DNA of 64,000 bases from positions 17,014,781 to 17,078,780 of the forward strand of contig OZ037767.1 in assembly GCA_964035545.1 (NCBI GenBank). Direction: 5' to 3'. A program made the translations under genes and the position numbers. Origin of the DNA: Bugula neritina. Its lineage: Eukaryota > Bryozoa > Gymnolaemata > Cheilostomatida > Bugulidae. The notes under the pieces were generated by a model. The model was not told the origin of the DNA and ran no database searches. It was given only the letters and a program-made list of their open reading frames with translations. The number at the start of each line of letters is the position of its first letter. The first letter of the stretch is position 1. Positions 1 to 17,924 of this stretch are shown piece after piece.

Positions 1-14
1 ACTTTCTGTTGCAG

Positions 15-3000
15 ATTTATTTATGAAACAGAAAAGTTTAATGGAGTTGGAGAACTTCTAGAAATCTTGGGAAGGTTTGTTTATAGACACAATACTCTAT
101 TATTATACTCTGTTTATAGACACAATACTCTACTATTATTCTCTGTTTATAGACATAATACTCTATTAAAGTACTCTGTTTATAGACACAATACTCTATT
201 AATATACTCTGTTTATAGACACAATACTCTATTAATATACTCTGTTTATAGACAGAATACTCTATTAATATACTCTGTTTATAAACACAATACTCTATTA
301 ATATACTCTGTTTATAGACAGAATACTCTATTAATATACTCTGTTTATAGACAGAATACTCTATTATTATACTCTATTTATAGACACAATACTCTATTAA
401 TATACTCTATTTATAGACACAATACTCTATTAATATACTCTGTTTATAAACACAATACTCTATTAATATACTCTGTTTATAGACAGAATACTCTATTATT
501 ATACTCTGTTTATAGACATAATACTCTATTATTATACTCTGTTTATAGACACAATACTCTATTATTATACTCTGTTTATAGACACAATACTCTATTAAAG
601 TACTCTGTTTATAGACACAATACTCTATTAATATACTCTGTTTATAGACACAATACTCTATTAATATACTCTGTTTATAGACAGAATACTCTATTATTAT
701 ACTCTGTTTATAGACTGAATACTCTATTAATATACTCTGTTTATAGACATAATACTCTATTATTATAGCATCATCAATGGGTTTGCTTTGCCTCTAAAAG
801 CAGAACACAAGACCTTCTTGTTGAAGATTCTCGTTCCTCTACACAAGGCCAAGACGCTGGGACTTTACCACGCTCAGGTGAGTCATTATATACAGGTGAG
901 TCAGTATATACAGGTGAGTCATTATATACAGGTGAGTCATTATATACAGGTGAGTCAGTATATACAGGTGAGTCATTATATACAGGTGAGTCAGTATATA
1001 CAGGTGAGTCATTATATACAGGTGAGTCAGTATATACAGGTGAGTCAGTATATACAGGTGAGTCAGTATATACAGGTGAGTCATTATATACAGGTGAGTC
1101 AGTATATACAGGTGAGTCAGTATATACAGGTGAGTCATTATATACAGGTGAGTCAGTATATACAGGTGAGTCAGTATATACAGGTGAGTCAGTATATACA
1201 GGTGAGTCAGTATATACAGGTGAGTCATTATATGCAGGTGAGTCAGTATATACAGGTGAGAGAGATACTATATACAGGTGAGAGAGACAGGTATATACTA
1301 TCTGCTATGCTATAGCCTCTGCTCCTATCTTACAGCTGGCCTACTGTGTGGTGCAGTTCCTAGAGAAGGACCCGACCCTCACTGACCCGGTAGTCCGAGG
1401 ACTCCTCAAGTTCTGGCCCAAGACGTGCAGTCAGAAGGAGGTCATGTTCCTCGGCGAGATGGAGGAGATACTAGACGTCATTGAGCCGAGTCAGTTCCAG
1501 AAGATACAGGAGCCTCTCTTTCGACAGATAGCCCGGTGTGTCAGCAGCCCGCACTTCCAGGTACGCTGCTGCTGCTGCTGCTGCTGTTGCTGCCATGTGA
1601 ATTCATTAGACTGACTACAGTGTCACTCAGTGCACCACGTTGTATTGACAGATTTGCCCCCTAGACACAATTTGCCGCACCGTAGGCCGTAATGAAAATG
1701 TCAGCCATTTTTAATGTGTCCGGGCTGAAGTTCTCAAAGTGCAATATTGGGTACGATCTATGACGCCTCATAGAACTTTTATATATTTATATCCAATGAA
1801 TTGACGCAAATGTCTTCCTGTCCAATAGGGGCCCGCCACAACTTTTTGATCCTGACATACCGCAATGCCGTACAGGAAGCTCGGACATTTGTAAAAATGG
1901 CTGACATTTTACGTTACAGCTTAAGGCGCGAAAAAGTGTGTCTGGGGGAGTTTAGCTTCAAGCAAAAAATAAATAGCTCTAAATCATCTACTGGTAATCA
2001 TCGTGTAAAGCATCCCATGGTGTTACATTCTCACATATACGATACACTTGTCATGGTATTGTGTTAAAAGGTGGCGGAGAGAGCGTTGTATTACTGGAAC
2101 AATGAGTATCTCATGGGGCTGATAGAGGAAAACTCCAACGTCATTCTGCCCATCATGTTTCCGGCCCTGTACCGGATCAGTAAGGAGCACTGGAACCAGA
2201 CCATCATAGCGCTGGTCTACAACGTGCTCAAGACCTTCATGGAGATGAACAGCAAACTGTTTGATGAGTTGACGGCCAACTACAAGGCTGATCGGCAAAA
2301 GTATGCTTCATGTTGCTCTGTATCTATTCTAGTCATATAATGTACTGTCTAGTCATATAATGTACTGTCTAGTAATATAATGTACTGTCTAGTAATATAA
2401 TGTACTGTCTAGTAATATAATGTACTGTCTAGTAATATAATGTACTGTCTAGTAATATAATGTACTGCCTAGTGATATAATGTACTGTCTAGTAATATAA
2501 TGTACTGTCTAGTAATATAATGTACTGTCTAGTAATATAATGTACTGTCTAGTAATATAATGTACTGTCTAGTAATATAATGTACTGTCTAGTAATATAA
2601 TGTACTGTCTAGTAATATAATGTACTGCCTAGTAATATAATGTACTGTCTAGTAATATAATGTACTGTCTAGTAATATAGTGTACTGTCTAGTAATATAG
2701 TGTACTGTCTAGTCATATAATGTACTGTCTAGTAATATAATGTACTGCCTAGTAATATAATGTACTGTCTATTCATATAATGTACTGTCTAGTAATATAG
2801 TGTACTGTCTAGTCATATAATGTACTGTCTAGTCATATAATGTACTGTCTAGTAATATAATGTACTGTCTATTCATATAATGTACTGTCTAGTAATATAG
2901 TGTACTGTCTAGTCATATAATGTACTGTCTAGTCATATAATGTACTGTCTAGTAATATAATGTACTGTCTATTCATATAATGTACTGTCTAGTCATATAA

Positions 3001-3684
3001 TGTACTGTCTAGTCATATAATGTACTGTCTAGTCATATAATGTACTGTCTATTCATATAATGTACTGTCTAGTAATATAGTGTACTGTCTAGTCATATAA
3101 TGTACTGTCTAGTCATATAATGTACTGTCTAGTAATATAATGTACTGTCTATTCATATAATGTACTGTCTAGTCATATAATGTACTGTCTAGTCATATAA
3201 TGTACTGTCTAGTCATATAATGTACTGTCTAGCCATATAATGTACTGTATAGTCATATAATGTACTGTCTAGTAATATAATGTAGGTATAATATATTATA
3301 TTATAACATACAGTGTAATATGAGTGTAGTATATCTTGTCATAGTAAACTCTAATATAAATATCATGACATACAGTACAAACTAGGATAATACAGTGAAA
3401 GTATTACCTTGTACATTTTATTTACCTTCACATTGATTATTAACACAATAATTGGTGTACTAATATACTGCTATGCATAAATATTGATTATAGTAGTGTA
3501 TGTGCTAATATGCTGCTATACATTAATGTTAATTGTTATTGTTAATGTGCTAATACTTTACAATATTTTTAGAGAGCGGAGAAAAGAGAAAGAGAGAGAA
3601 GATCTGTGGAAGAAGTTAGATCAACTGCAGCTAACTGCCCTCAACAATGCCACTAACTCTGCTGTCAAGGGAAAGAAAAGATAA
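15..3684 (+). CDS. PPP2R5: PP2A regulatory subunit B56, 3' part (5 exons; 5' end outside window)
   Basis: B56 subunits bind the PP2A scaffold and catalytic subunits and choose substrates for dephosphorylation. Exons by phase: 15-74, 769-877, 1336-1560, 2071-2300 and 3573-3684, about 245 codons, with the stop at 3682-3684. The reading begins [19 protein letters not shown] and passes through landmarks of the B56 HEAT-like repeats: [45 protein letters not shown] and [13 protein letters not shown]. It ends in a short basic tail (VKGKKR), so there is no long C-terminal extension as in some vertebrate isoforms. Each intron is largely or wholly a tandem array (75-768, 878-1255, 2326-3288). The N-terminal half lies left of the window. 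The family call is very secure; the vertebrate paralogue (alpha to epsilon) cannot be assigned. Confidence 0.95.
75..768 (+). repeat. 33-bp minisatellite forming an entire B56 intron (about 21 copies)
   Basis: The unit reads roughly GTTTATAGACACAATACTCT followed by an ATTA-rich stretch and TACTCT. The array starts at the donor after codon GGA AG and ends at the acceptor TATTATTATAG. Because 33 is a multiple of three and the unit has no stop, the exon's reading frame stays open through the whole intron until the TAG that forms the acceptor. Confidence 0.95.
878..1255 (+). repeat. 18-bp minisatellite of repeated splice donors (about 21 copies)
   Basis: The unit is GTGAGTCATTATATACAG or the CAG variant. 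It starts exactly at the donor of the B56 exon ending at 877, so every unit boundary recreates CAG|GTGAGT. The unit adds six codons (VSHYIQ or VSQYIQ) in the exon's frame without a stop. Confidence 0.95.
2326..3288 (+). repeat. 20-bp minisatellite in last B56 intron (about 48 copies)
   Basis: The unit is ATGTACTGTCTAGTCATATA with C/A variation before ATATAA. It fills most of the intron 2301-3572. The rest of that intron (3289-3572) is AT-rich with nothing recognisable. Confidence 0.95.
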
Positions 3685-3693
3685 CTCCAACAT

Positions 3694-3699
3694 AATAAA
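3694..3699 (+). promoter_or_regulatory. Probable polyadenylation signal of B56
   Basis: AATAAA lies 10 bp after the B56 stop codon. It is a canonical hexamer in the right place, but very close to the stop, so a later signal could be the main one. Confidence 0.4.
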
Positions 3700-3780
3700 C
3701 TCATCGCATGGAATGAACAAGCTTTAAGCCGCGCAGCTGTTCTATTTTATTTTATATCATTTATTAGCTGCGACGGCTTC

Positions 3781-3797
3781 CCACCAGAGGGCGCTAG
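3781..3797 (+). promoter_or_regulatory. CTCF-like core motif
   Basis: CCACCAGAGGGCGCTAG is a close match to the published CTCF core (CCASYAGRKGGCRS). It stands in the gap between two convergent genes, in a locally GC-richer patch. One motif match does not prove binding. Confidence 0.4.
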
Positions 3798-4606
3798 CCG
3801 TGCTGTGTGTTGGTAACCAGCTGTTGTGAAGGTGATCAATATATGGCCACTCTCGGTGTATTCTTATATCATGACTCTTAGCAACCACTCAATAGTAACT
3901 ACGTTATCCAAGGAAAGTGTTGCTATGGTGATTATGTAAACAATGTTACTAACTTTCTTTTCAGGAGTTGCCTTTTCATAATATTATATACCTTTTGCTG
4001 CGCACTGCAGGCCACTTGTAATATAATCACCAGTTGCTATCATTTTTATATATTCTAGCGGCCATTTTGGGCTCGCCCATCTGTCGTCAAACCCGTTTTT
4101 ATGTTTCAAAGTTGTTTTTAGTTTTATAATGATAATGGGTTTTACTATATACTTTTTGCTACCCTCTGCCCTTTTGTGCTGTGGAATTTAAGTGTGTACA
4201 TTTTGTTATTTTGGAGTAGAGCCTATGAAATGGTGGTTTATGTTGCGTTGACCGTACCATTTACCTGCATCCGCCATGTTAGTCATACCGTGAATATCAA
4301 CAAGTATAGTATTATATATTCTACAATAAATATACCATCTCCAGTATAATTGTTATAATGTATACTCTGATGCAGATATTGTGTGCTGTATCTGTCATCA
4401 CACAGGGTAGGTTATAGCAAAGGGAAGACAACACTGAATTTGTTGATAGACAATACTAAATGTTAGATATACAGCAGCAAAGGAGAGACAACTTACTATA
4501 ACTTCATATTTTAATAGAATTTTGGGTTAATATTGCAGCTAATTAAGCAGCATCAATACTATATAGTCAACACGAGTCATTTAGTTCAGTCATCTCAGCT
4601 TAGAGA

Positions 4607-10832
<6,226 letters not shown>

Positions 10833-10964
10833 CCCACTCTGCCCAAAGATGGCCAAAACCACAGCCACAATCTCTACCAATCAGAAGTTGAGAGAATATT
10901 TACCAAATCATCACAGTGCTATGAGTGGATGGGAAAGTGGTGTTCAGCAGAAATTAATGAAATA

Positions 10965-11081
10965 TAGCTGTGATACTGCTAGGGTACATTAGAATATAGC
11001 TGTGATACTGCTAGGACACATTAGAATATAGCTGTGATACTGCTAGGGTACATTAGAATATAGCTGTGATACTGCTAGGCA
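10965..11081 (+). repeat. Short tandem repeat upstream of the unrecognised gene (about 4 copies)
   Basis: The unit contains AGCTGTGATACTGCTAGG and a following ACATTAGAATAT segment. It lies about 130-250 bp upstream of the proposed start codon, so it may overlap the promoter. Confidence 0.85.
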
Positions 11082-12973
11082 CCAGCTAGTAGAGTGAAAG
11101 ATGAGTTGAAAGTGAATAAAATATCTTGATGTGTCTGTCAATAGGTGAAACATTCTTTGCCTAGAAACTAGCTTCTTGAAACTGTAAAAGCAATTTGCTT
11201 TCTACGCTGTTGTGGGAGGAAGGAGGGGGAAAGGGGAGGGAAAGAGAAGAGCTAGGAAGAGAAAGGGAAGTGAAAGGAGTGACTACCAGGAAGGGGGGAT
11301 TAAGCAAAATGGGTTTACATCCTCTAGATGATGACAATGAACTGCAACTGAGTCAGACAGGAAAAGCTGTTGATTGCTGCTCATGGTAAATACATGACAA
11401 CATGTACGTCTCATGTAAGGTTATTATTTAGGAATATAAGTATACTGGCAGTTCCTACAGCTATAGTATTAGTATGTACAGTGAGAACATGCTGGTAGAC
11501 TATCTTACACGACATCCGCAGTTTATAAACAAATAACAACATTTGAGTCATTAAGGTCCAGTCACAACCACCATCACATGGCTTATTGGTCACATTTTCA
11601 AACTTTGAATGTTGCCAACACTTTTCTAAGCCAATGTCTTTCAGATAAGAGAGTACATAATGATCATATGATTTCCACAATTACATTATAATTGTGACAG
11701 TTTTAGAAAGCTAAAAATATACTTACAATGTAGTATGTAATAATGGCATAGGCTTTTTATAGCTTCAATACATCTTTCATAAGATATTTGTTTGGTGAAA
11801 GGTGTAGCAATGCAGGATTCAAGCCATATCACTAATGTATCTGTCTTATTACAATGTTCATAAATTATACTCTTAGTGTTTTATTGATTACCAAAGAATG
11901 AATGAAAAAGAGCGAATGATATAAAGTGCTGGGTTTATATATTATAATATAAAAGTTAACTTTTTCTTGTAGCCAAAATTGCTGTACAAATAGCTCTGCC
12001 ATACAATTAAAGCAGGAAAGCATAGAATAGCTAACATAGTAGCTATAAAACTCCGATTAAAGCTTTAATAATGTGCTCTTGTCTTAATATTAACATAATA
12101 TGCAACAAAAACTTTCAATGCTTTTGAAATGTCCCAACACTTGAAAAGCATGCCCCCTTCCCCTTACTAAAGATATTTCTGTTCCACCCCTTGGAGATGT
12201 AACCACTGCACTGTCCGGAAACATCTAAGATACACCAAGTGTATTCTACATCACGTCACATTAGAAACTATATTATGGTTGTACACTCACCACCGATAAC
12301 TTGTAAACTATTCATCCTTTCTATTTTCCTCAACTAAGAATATTGTACTACTTCTAGACAAGCACTGATGCTAACACTGTCTGAAGCATCTCAACAGCTA
12401 CCTGGATGTGTTACAAGTTTCAGACAAGATGGGTGTATTTCAGTGTAATTAGAGTTGGCCTGGTGTTGAATTGTCCATTAAACAGGTATTACACTCTATG
12501 CTAAAGCTAAGTTGAATGATGGAGCAGCTGTGGGTTTATTGCTGCCAAGTTTCTAGGTCATCATTGCTGGCATTAGACCAAAACCCACACTAATGATGCA
12601 TGCAGCAGTTATTGTGTAGGTTTGTAACCCGCCCATGTTTTTTGAAGATCTGGAAACAGTTGTTTTACTCATCATAACTAGTAAGTTGTTCTGAGAAACA
12701 GAATTTATTTTTGAATGATTACTACAATTCAAATGTAATTACACATTAGAGCTGATGAAAACAATAAATTATCTTCAGCAGCAATATTTAAATAAATACT
12801 TTTTCTTATTTGATAAATTTTATACAAATATAAAAATAAATTAAATATATAGTCAACAGTTACAATACTTTTAGCCTTAGAATCAAGTGAAACTCAAAAC
12901 CGTTACAGGCTGGTCCTGTATAACGCTAGCAAATATATATGGACGGAGAAATGGCTGCGGCTTCAACAGGAAA
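11082..12973. other. Intergenic region between tandem minus-strand genes
   Basis: The gap between the 5' end of the unrecognised gene and the 3' end of the IP3 3-kinase. No supported gene. It includes a purine-rich patch at 11210-11300 and otherwise AT-rich unique sequence that probably holds the kinase 3' UTR. Confidence 0.5.
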
Positions 12974-15900
12974 CTAGTTCTCATTGGCTGTCACTAAGAG
13001 ATTTTCGAAGATATTAATGATGCTGGCGAGACCAATGAGGTAGCCGTCTTCGTGATTGCCTCTCTCCCACGCTCTGTCGTGACTGATCACATGACCTCCT
13101 TCCAGACGTCTCGTCTTACCGAAGTCTATCATCCAGACGCCGGCTTTAGTGTCATCGTGCACAAACAGCAGTGAGCTGCCGATGACCTTTAACACACAAA
13201 GGTCAGGGTTAAAAATTTAAGGTCACTTATAAGAGATTAAACATTATTGAACACTGATGTGTTGATCTGTTTTCAATTGACAAAAGTATTTGAAACATAG
13301 CCTGTGGAACTCACTTCATGTTTGCCGAAGAAGGCGGACATCTGAAGAGCCTCCCGTAAGTCTTTCAACCTGTGTAGGTACTGCGCTATGGTGTGTGAGT
13401 CCACCTGTGTGAAGTGTTGGAAAGCTCTCTCCACAGATTTGTAGTCCTTGCAGGTCTTAAAGTCCACACCGCAACAACCACCCTCTGAATTCTACAATAC
13501 AGTTTGCACGTGCTCACTGAGTATATTGCTATGTTCTATACAGTTATATAGGATAACAAAGAGTATATATTGTATTCTCTCATACAGTAAACAACGTATC
13601 AAATACCACACAATGCATAATGCCAGAGTGTTTGGTAACATTTAAATGTGAGTTTCCTAGTTCAGTGGTGATGTTTACATAACATAGCGTGTTTATATGC
13701 AGGTATTAAACTAAACAACAAACATGACACACTATATGCTGTACCATTCAGTACAGAAATGTTGTGTAGGGAAGATGTTGCGTAACAAACCTTAAGTCCT
13801 TCTATCCTGAAGCCCAGAGTAGCAGTAGAGCTGCTCTTCTCCCTGAACTGCATGTATCGGGGTTTAGTGATGGCTCTGGCAGCGTGCTCTTCTGCTGTCG
13901 GCTCGTTGGCATCAACCTTTACCATCTTAGCATACATGTCCTATGGAATACAGAGTAACAGTATACAGTATAGTAATACACTGTATAGTAATATACTGTA
14001 TAGTAATATACTGTATAGTAATATACTGTATAGTAATATACTGTATAGTAATATACTGTAGTAATACACTGTAGTAATACACTGTAGTAATACACTGTAG
14101 TAATATACTGCAGTTACACAGTTATAATACTATTACATAAGAGTGACTGTAACTCACTGGTCTTAGTTCCTGATTTGACTCCAACTTAGTGAGTTCGTCT
14201 TCCAGATAAGTTCTAACTCCCATCTTACAGTCCATAACACAGGGGCGGTTGAACCCGTGCAGTAAGTCATCCATCTCTATGTATTCTGTATGGTATACGT
14301 CAAGGAAATAACATATATTATGTTCATTTTACAGCCTGCTATACTGTATTGTACACTGGATATAATACTGTATTATATACTGTATATTACATTGTATATA
14401 CTGCATTGTGTTGCTTGTGTTATATTATATCTCTCAGTTATATCAAGGGAATTCAGAGGCAGTGAGGTAAAGCAAGGTCGTGTGAAGTTCAACAGATTTG
14501 TTGACAATGGTATGACATAAGAAGGTGGAGGTATACAGAAGATATTCAATACCCCCTGTAGATGTATGACAGGGTGTCGTGATACGTAATGCTAGAGTCA
14601 GGCCTGAGGCGTTGGACAGCTGCCAATAGCTCTGTTATTTAGAAATAAATAAAGGGACTTCAGTAAACATGTTGTTAAGTAAATGAAAACTTTAGAAGGA
14701 GAAAAACAAGGTGAAGCTATGATAAACCTGACTATAGTACAGTGATAAATTATACTATTATAAACTTGATTTTAATTTGACTGATGGTGGAATGGTATTG
14801 CATATTTAATTTGCTCATATAAACACAAATAATGAGGGAGTGGGAGAGACATAAAGGACAAACGCCACGTAATTATTGATGTTCCGAACACAAGATGTCA
14901 GAAATGAGCATATGTCACATCACAATTGTGACGTTATAAGTTGTGTGGGTGGAAATAACTGAATATAGGAAACTTTTATTCTCTTGTAAAGTTTTAGAGC
15001 TGAAATGTAACAGCTGTACTGGATGAAAGAGTTTCCATGTTGAAACAGTAGTAGTAGTTATACCACAGCAATGCAGTTTCAACTTTAGGCAACCAATGGT
15101 GTTGGTTTTATGAAAACGAAAAATGCTTGCAGTTTAATGTAAAATTGTCAGTTTGGAAGAAATGACCTTGAAAAATGGTTAAAGGCACTGAGACCCAATG
15201 CTAAGAGACTTAGGGACGTAACCTCCCCCCCCCCGACTGCCGCAAGAGATGTGAATATAGTTAAAGGATACGTTGTGACTCGTGGGAGACAACTCCTCGG
15301 AACTGTGGCACAAATGGTTTCAGTCTATCTTCCATCAGCTGCTCCAGCGCCTGCCTTTCTATGGGAATCATCTTCTTTAGGATTGTTCCTTCTTCACCAA
15401 CAGCAAAACAGTCTACGAGAAAGAAAGAAAGTATGGCAGCTGTGAGGTGGAACTAATATATCATATATCTCAGTAATATATTATATATATCAGTCATATT
15501 ATACATTGTAGTGCTGTGATGGGATTGAGTGAGAACTGCAGGTAAAGAGTGGCTAGTGCACGCAGGTAAAGAGTGGCTAGTGAGCGCAGGTAATTTACTC
15601 AACACTAAGTGATAGTTGCATTGTACGCAGGTACTTTTAAGCAAACAAGTTGTGTTGAAAGATAAAAATGATATTAATGGTTTTACTTTGCCAGGAAATT
15701 AGATTCATAGTTTATTGATTGATTGATTTATTACATATCACAGACATGAAAACAGCGAGCTTCTTTCACTACACTACATCAGTTACTTTCTATAGCTACA
15801 TAAAACTGACCGACTAGTTGACTGAATGACTGGCTGACTGACTGACTATTTGACAGACTGACTGACTGACTGACTGACTGACGGACTATTTGACTAAAAG

Positions 15901-17924
15901 GTCCAACAAATGACTGTAAGGGTTGAGTGGAGTGATTGTGTGCTGTTGTGGCAACAAATTGTGAAATATTTTCTTAAACGCGCCGTCATTGCTTCATAAA
16001 AATATTATTTATCATCATGCTAGCCAAGAGTTGCAAATGGCACATAATTAAATTTAGAAGGGAAAGTTTGCATAACTCATCGCAACATTCATGTGATGTG
16101 GAGCAACTGGAAAACCCAGTGGAAATTATTTCACGGATACAAAAGGGGATCCTTATATAACCATGGGAATTTTGTGAACACATCCTATTTTTATCTCAAC
16201 TATACAGAAACTGGTTTTTGTTAAAGTTTGAGTGTTGTAAGTTTAAAGACATTCACAATGACAAAGTTCTAACATATTTATATAAATATAACTATCTGTC
16301 CATAACCAAATATTTATACTCCCTAAGCACGTGATTGGTTTACACTGGACCAATAATATGCAGATGTGCGGCAGCTGCTGCTATCATTACATAACACTTT
16401 ATTAGACTGCGTGTAGAGTTATACAGTGTAGACTTAGTGGGGTCAACTAGTCATAAGTATTGTATGATATTAGAAAGGAAACCACAGATAAGCCTTTATC
16501 TTAAGTTGTTAATAAGGGCAAGGGAAGTTGAATGAAATCTAAAGTAAAACTGCTAAATATAGTAAATGTCAGTGAAATCATAACCAACAACAATAGCAGT
16601 AGTTGTTCAGTAATAATTGCTACTTGTTTTCCAAATACTCAGTCATAGTCACCAAGAGAGTGTGAACTATGAGTCATAATGGTGACTCACCTTGGTGACC
16701 AGCTAACTGAACCCACTTCTCTGGCTGATCCTTCAGATCTATTATGGACCGCAAACGTTTAATGGACTGCCATCTCTTCTACAATGATACAACATCACAT
16801 GTCACAATACAGCATGGCTGGTAGACGCATCTATGTGCTGGTATAGATATATGCAACCCGACTACCAGCTTATAGGGCGTACTATTTATAGACTATGGTG
16901 TAGCGGCTGACGTATTCGGCTTAGAAATCTGAGGTATACATATTTGTAATCAAATAGCGAAAAATTCTTGTGAACCAAATTTTCTCTTACATAGAAAAAT
17001 AGCAAAACATTGTATCTGCTTTCATCAACTAAAATGTTTAAAGGAATCTTGCTAAGAAATATAATAGTGATTTGATATAATTTCGGTGTGTGTGTACCAG
17101 TGGTGGGCTCACAGACCCACCCCTGGTATCAGTGCCGGGCCAGGAAAGCTACCCTCCATGATGTGAACTTATTACTAGACAGATACTTAGCAATAGGTCC
17201 ACTTGATTGATCATTAAGTTACAAGGACACTAGCAATTAGGTACTTGGGCTATGGTAATCAAGTGCTAGGTCTATTTTGTGATTAATACAGTGTATGGGT
17301 ACAGGACATCTAATTGAGTTTAGTAGCAGTTGACACTAAGACAGGATGTACGAAAATAGAAATGAGGAAATCATGGTGCCTTTCACTAGTTCTACTCTAT
17401 TTATGTTGTCAACATATCTAGCAATAATCATGTTATGTTATCTACATATCTATCAATAGTTGTGTTATGTTTCTACAGTACCTACTGTATACTTCCTGTA
17501 CAACTAGGTGAAAACAGGATATATAATTTAAGTTATGCATAAATTAAACTTTGTACATAGCATAATTATTTAATAATAATAATATAACACTATAAAGTCT
17601 AAAAGTAAAAGCAAAAGTAAATAGATTTCAACACTAAAGTTATTCGTTGTTAGGAGTTGACGAGAATTAAATGGACACATAAAATGTTTAGTAGCCAAGA
17701 GGTTTCATTACAACCTAATGAACTCTCCTCTGTAATTTTCAAAAGAATATAAATACATCTAGCAGTACCTGTTTGTTATTTCGACTTCTTTTATGTGTAC
17801 TCTCCGTTTCCGTTTCTTGCTTTCTCTGTTGTACTTGATCAACAAATCTCTCCAAAGATTTCTGTAAGTGATGTCTTAACTTTTTCATGTTCAAGCTGCA
17901 GCGTGTTGAATAATCGACTTCCAT
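12974..17924 (-). CDS. IP3K: Inositol 1,4,5-trisphosphate 3-kinase (complete, 350 aa)
   Basis: This enzyme phosphorylates Ins(1,4,5)P3 to Ins(1,3,4,5)P4, ending the calcium-releasing signal. Exons in order: 17924-17769, 16778-16691, 15412-15272, 14285-14158, 13940-13791, 13491-13315 and 13186-12974, 1053 nt in continuous phase. Landmarks: WVQLAGH; the inositol-polyphosphate-kinase signature PxxxDxKxG seen as PCVMDCKMG (about residues 143-151); [28 protein letters not shown]; and VWMIDFGKT with the metal-binding Asp near 301. A basic/aromatic helix just before WVQLAGH ([12 protein letters not shown]) is where vertebrate enzymes bind calmodulin. The N-terminus is short: exon 1 encodes a Lys/Gln-rich 52-residue leader with no actin-binding extension. 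Vertebrate paralogue A, B or C cannot be assigned. The donor of exon 3 (CAAC|GTATCC) was chosen because it alone restores VVSHESQQYIEMDDL. Confidence 0.93.
13950..14108 (+). repeat. 15-bp minisatellite in IP3 3-kinase intron
   Basis: The unit is TATAGTAATATACTG and shortens to TAGTAATACACTG at its right end. It fills most of the 217-bp intron between the exons starting at 14158 and ending at 13940. Read on the gene's strand each unit carries a TACAG. Confidence 0.9.
15830..15895 (+). repeat. (GACT)n microsatellite
   Basis: Imperfect tetranucleotide run in the second intron of the IP3 3-kinase gene. Confidence 0.85.

Larger units (their letters stand above)
3685..4606. other. Intergenic region between convergent genes
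   Basis: The gap between the B56 stop and the stop of the unrecognised minus-strand gene. Apart from the CTCF-like motif and the polyA hexamer I see no gene, only moderately AT-rich unique sequence and two copies of a GGGAAGACAACA/GGAGAGACAACT-type short motif (near 4421 and 4474). Confidence 0.6.

Noticed and set aside
2326-3288. Regular 20-bp repeats as a possible CRISPR array
   Set aside because: Head-to-tail units without unique spacers, inside a spliced animal gene.
14560-14640. Possible extra IP3 3-kinase exon
   Set aside because: The exons on either side (ending 15272 and starting 14285) join in phase and match the family without it.
15284-15296. GGGAGACAACTCC as another copy of the dispersed motif
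   Set aside because: It lies within an IP3 3-kinase coding exon and is explained by the protein sequence.
17090-17165. GC-richer hairpin (GTGGGCTC...GACCCAC) considered as a tRNA or SINE head
   Set aside because: No tRNA cloverleaf, no A and B boxes at the right spacing, no tail.
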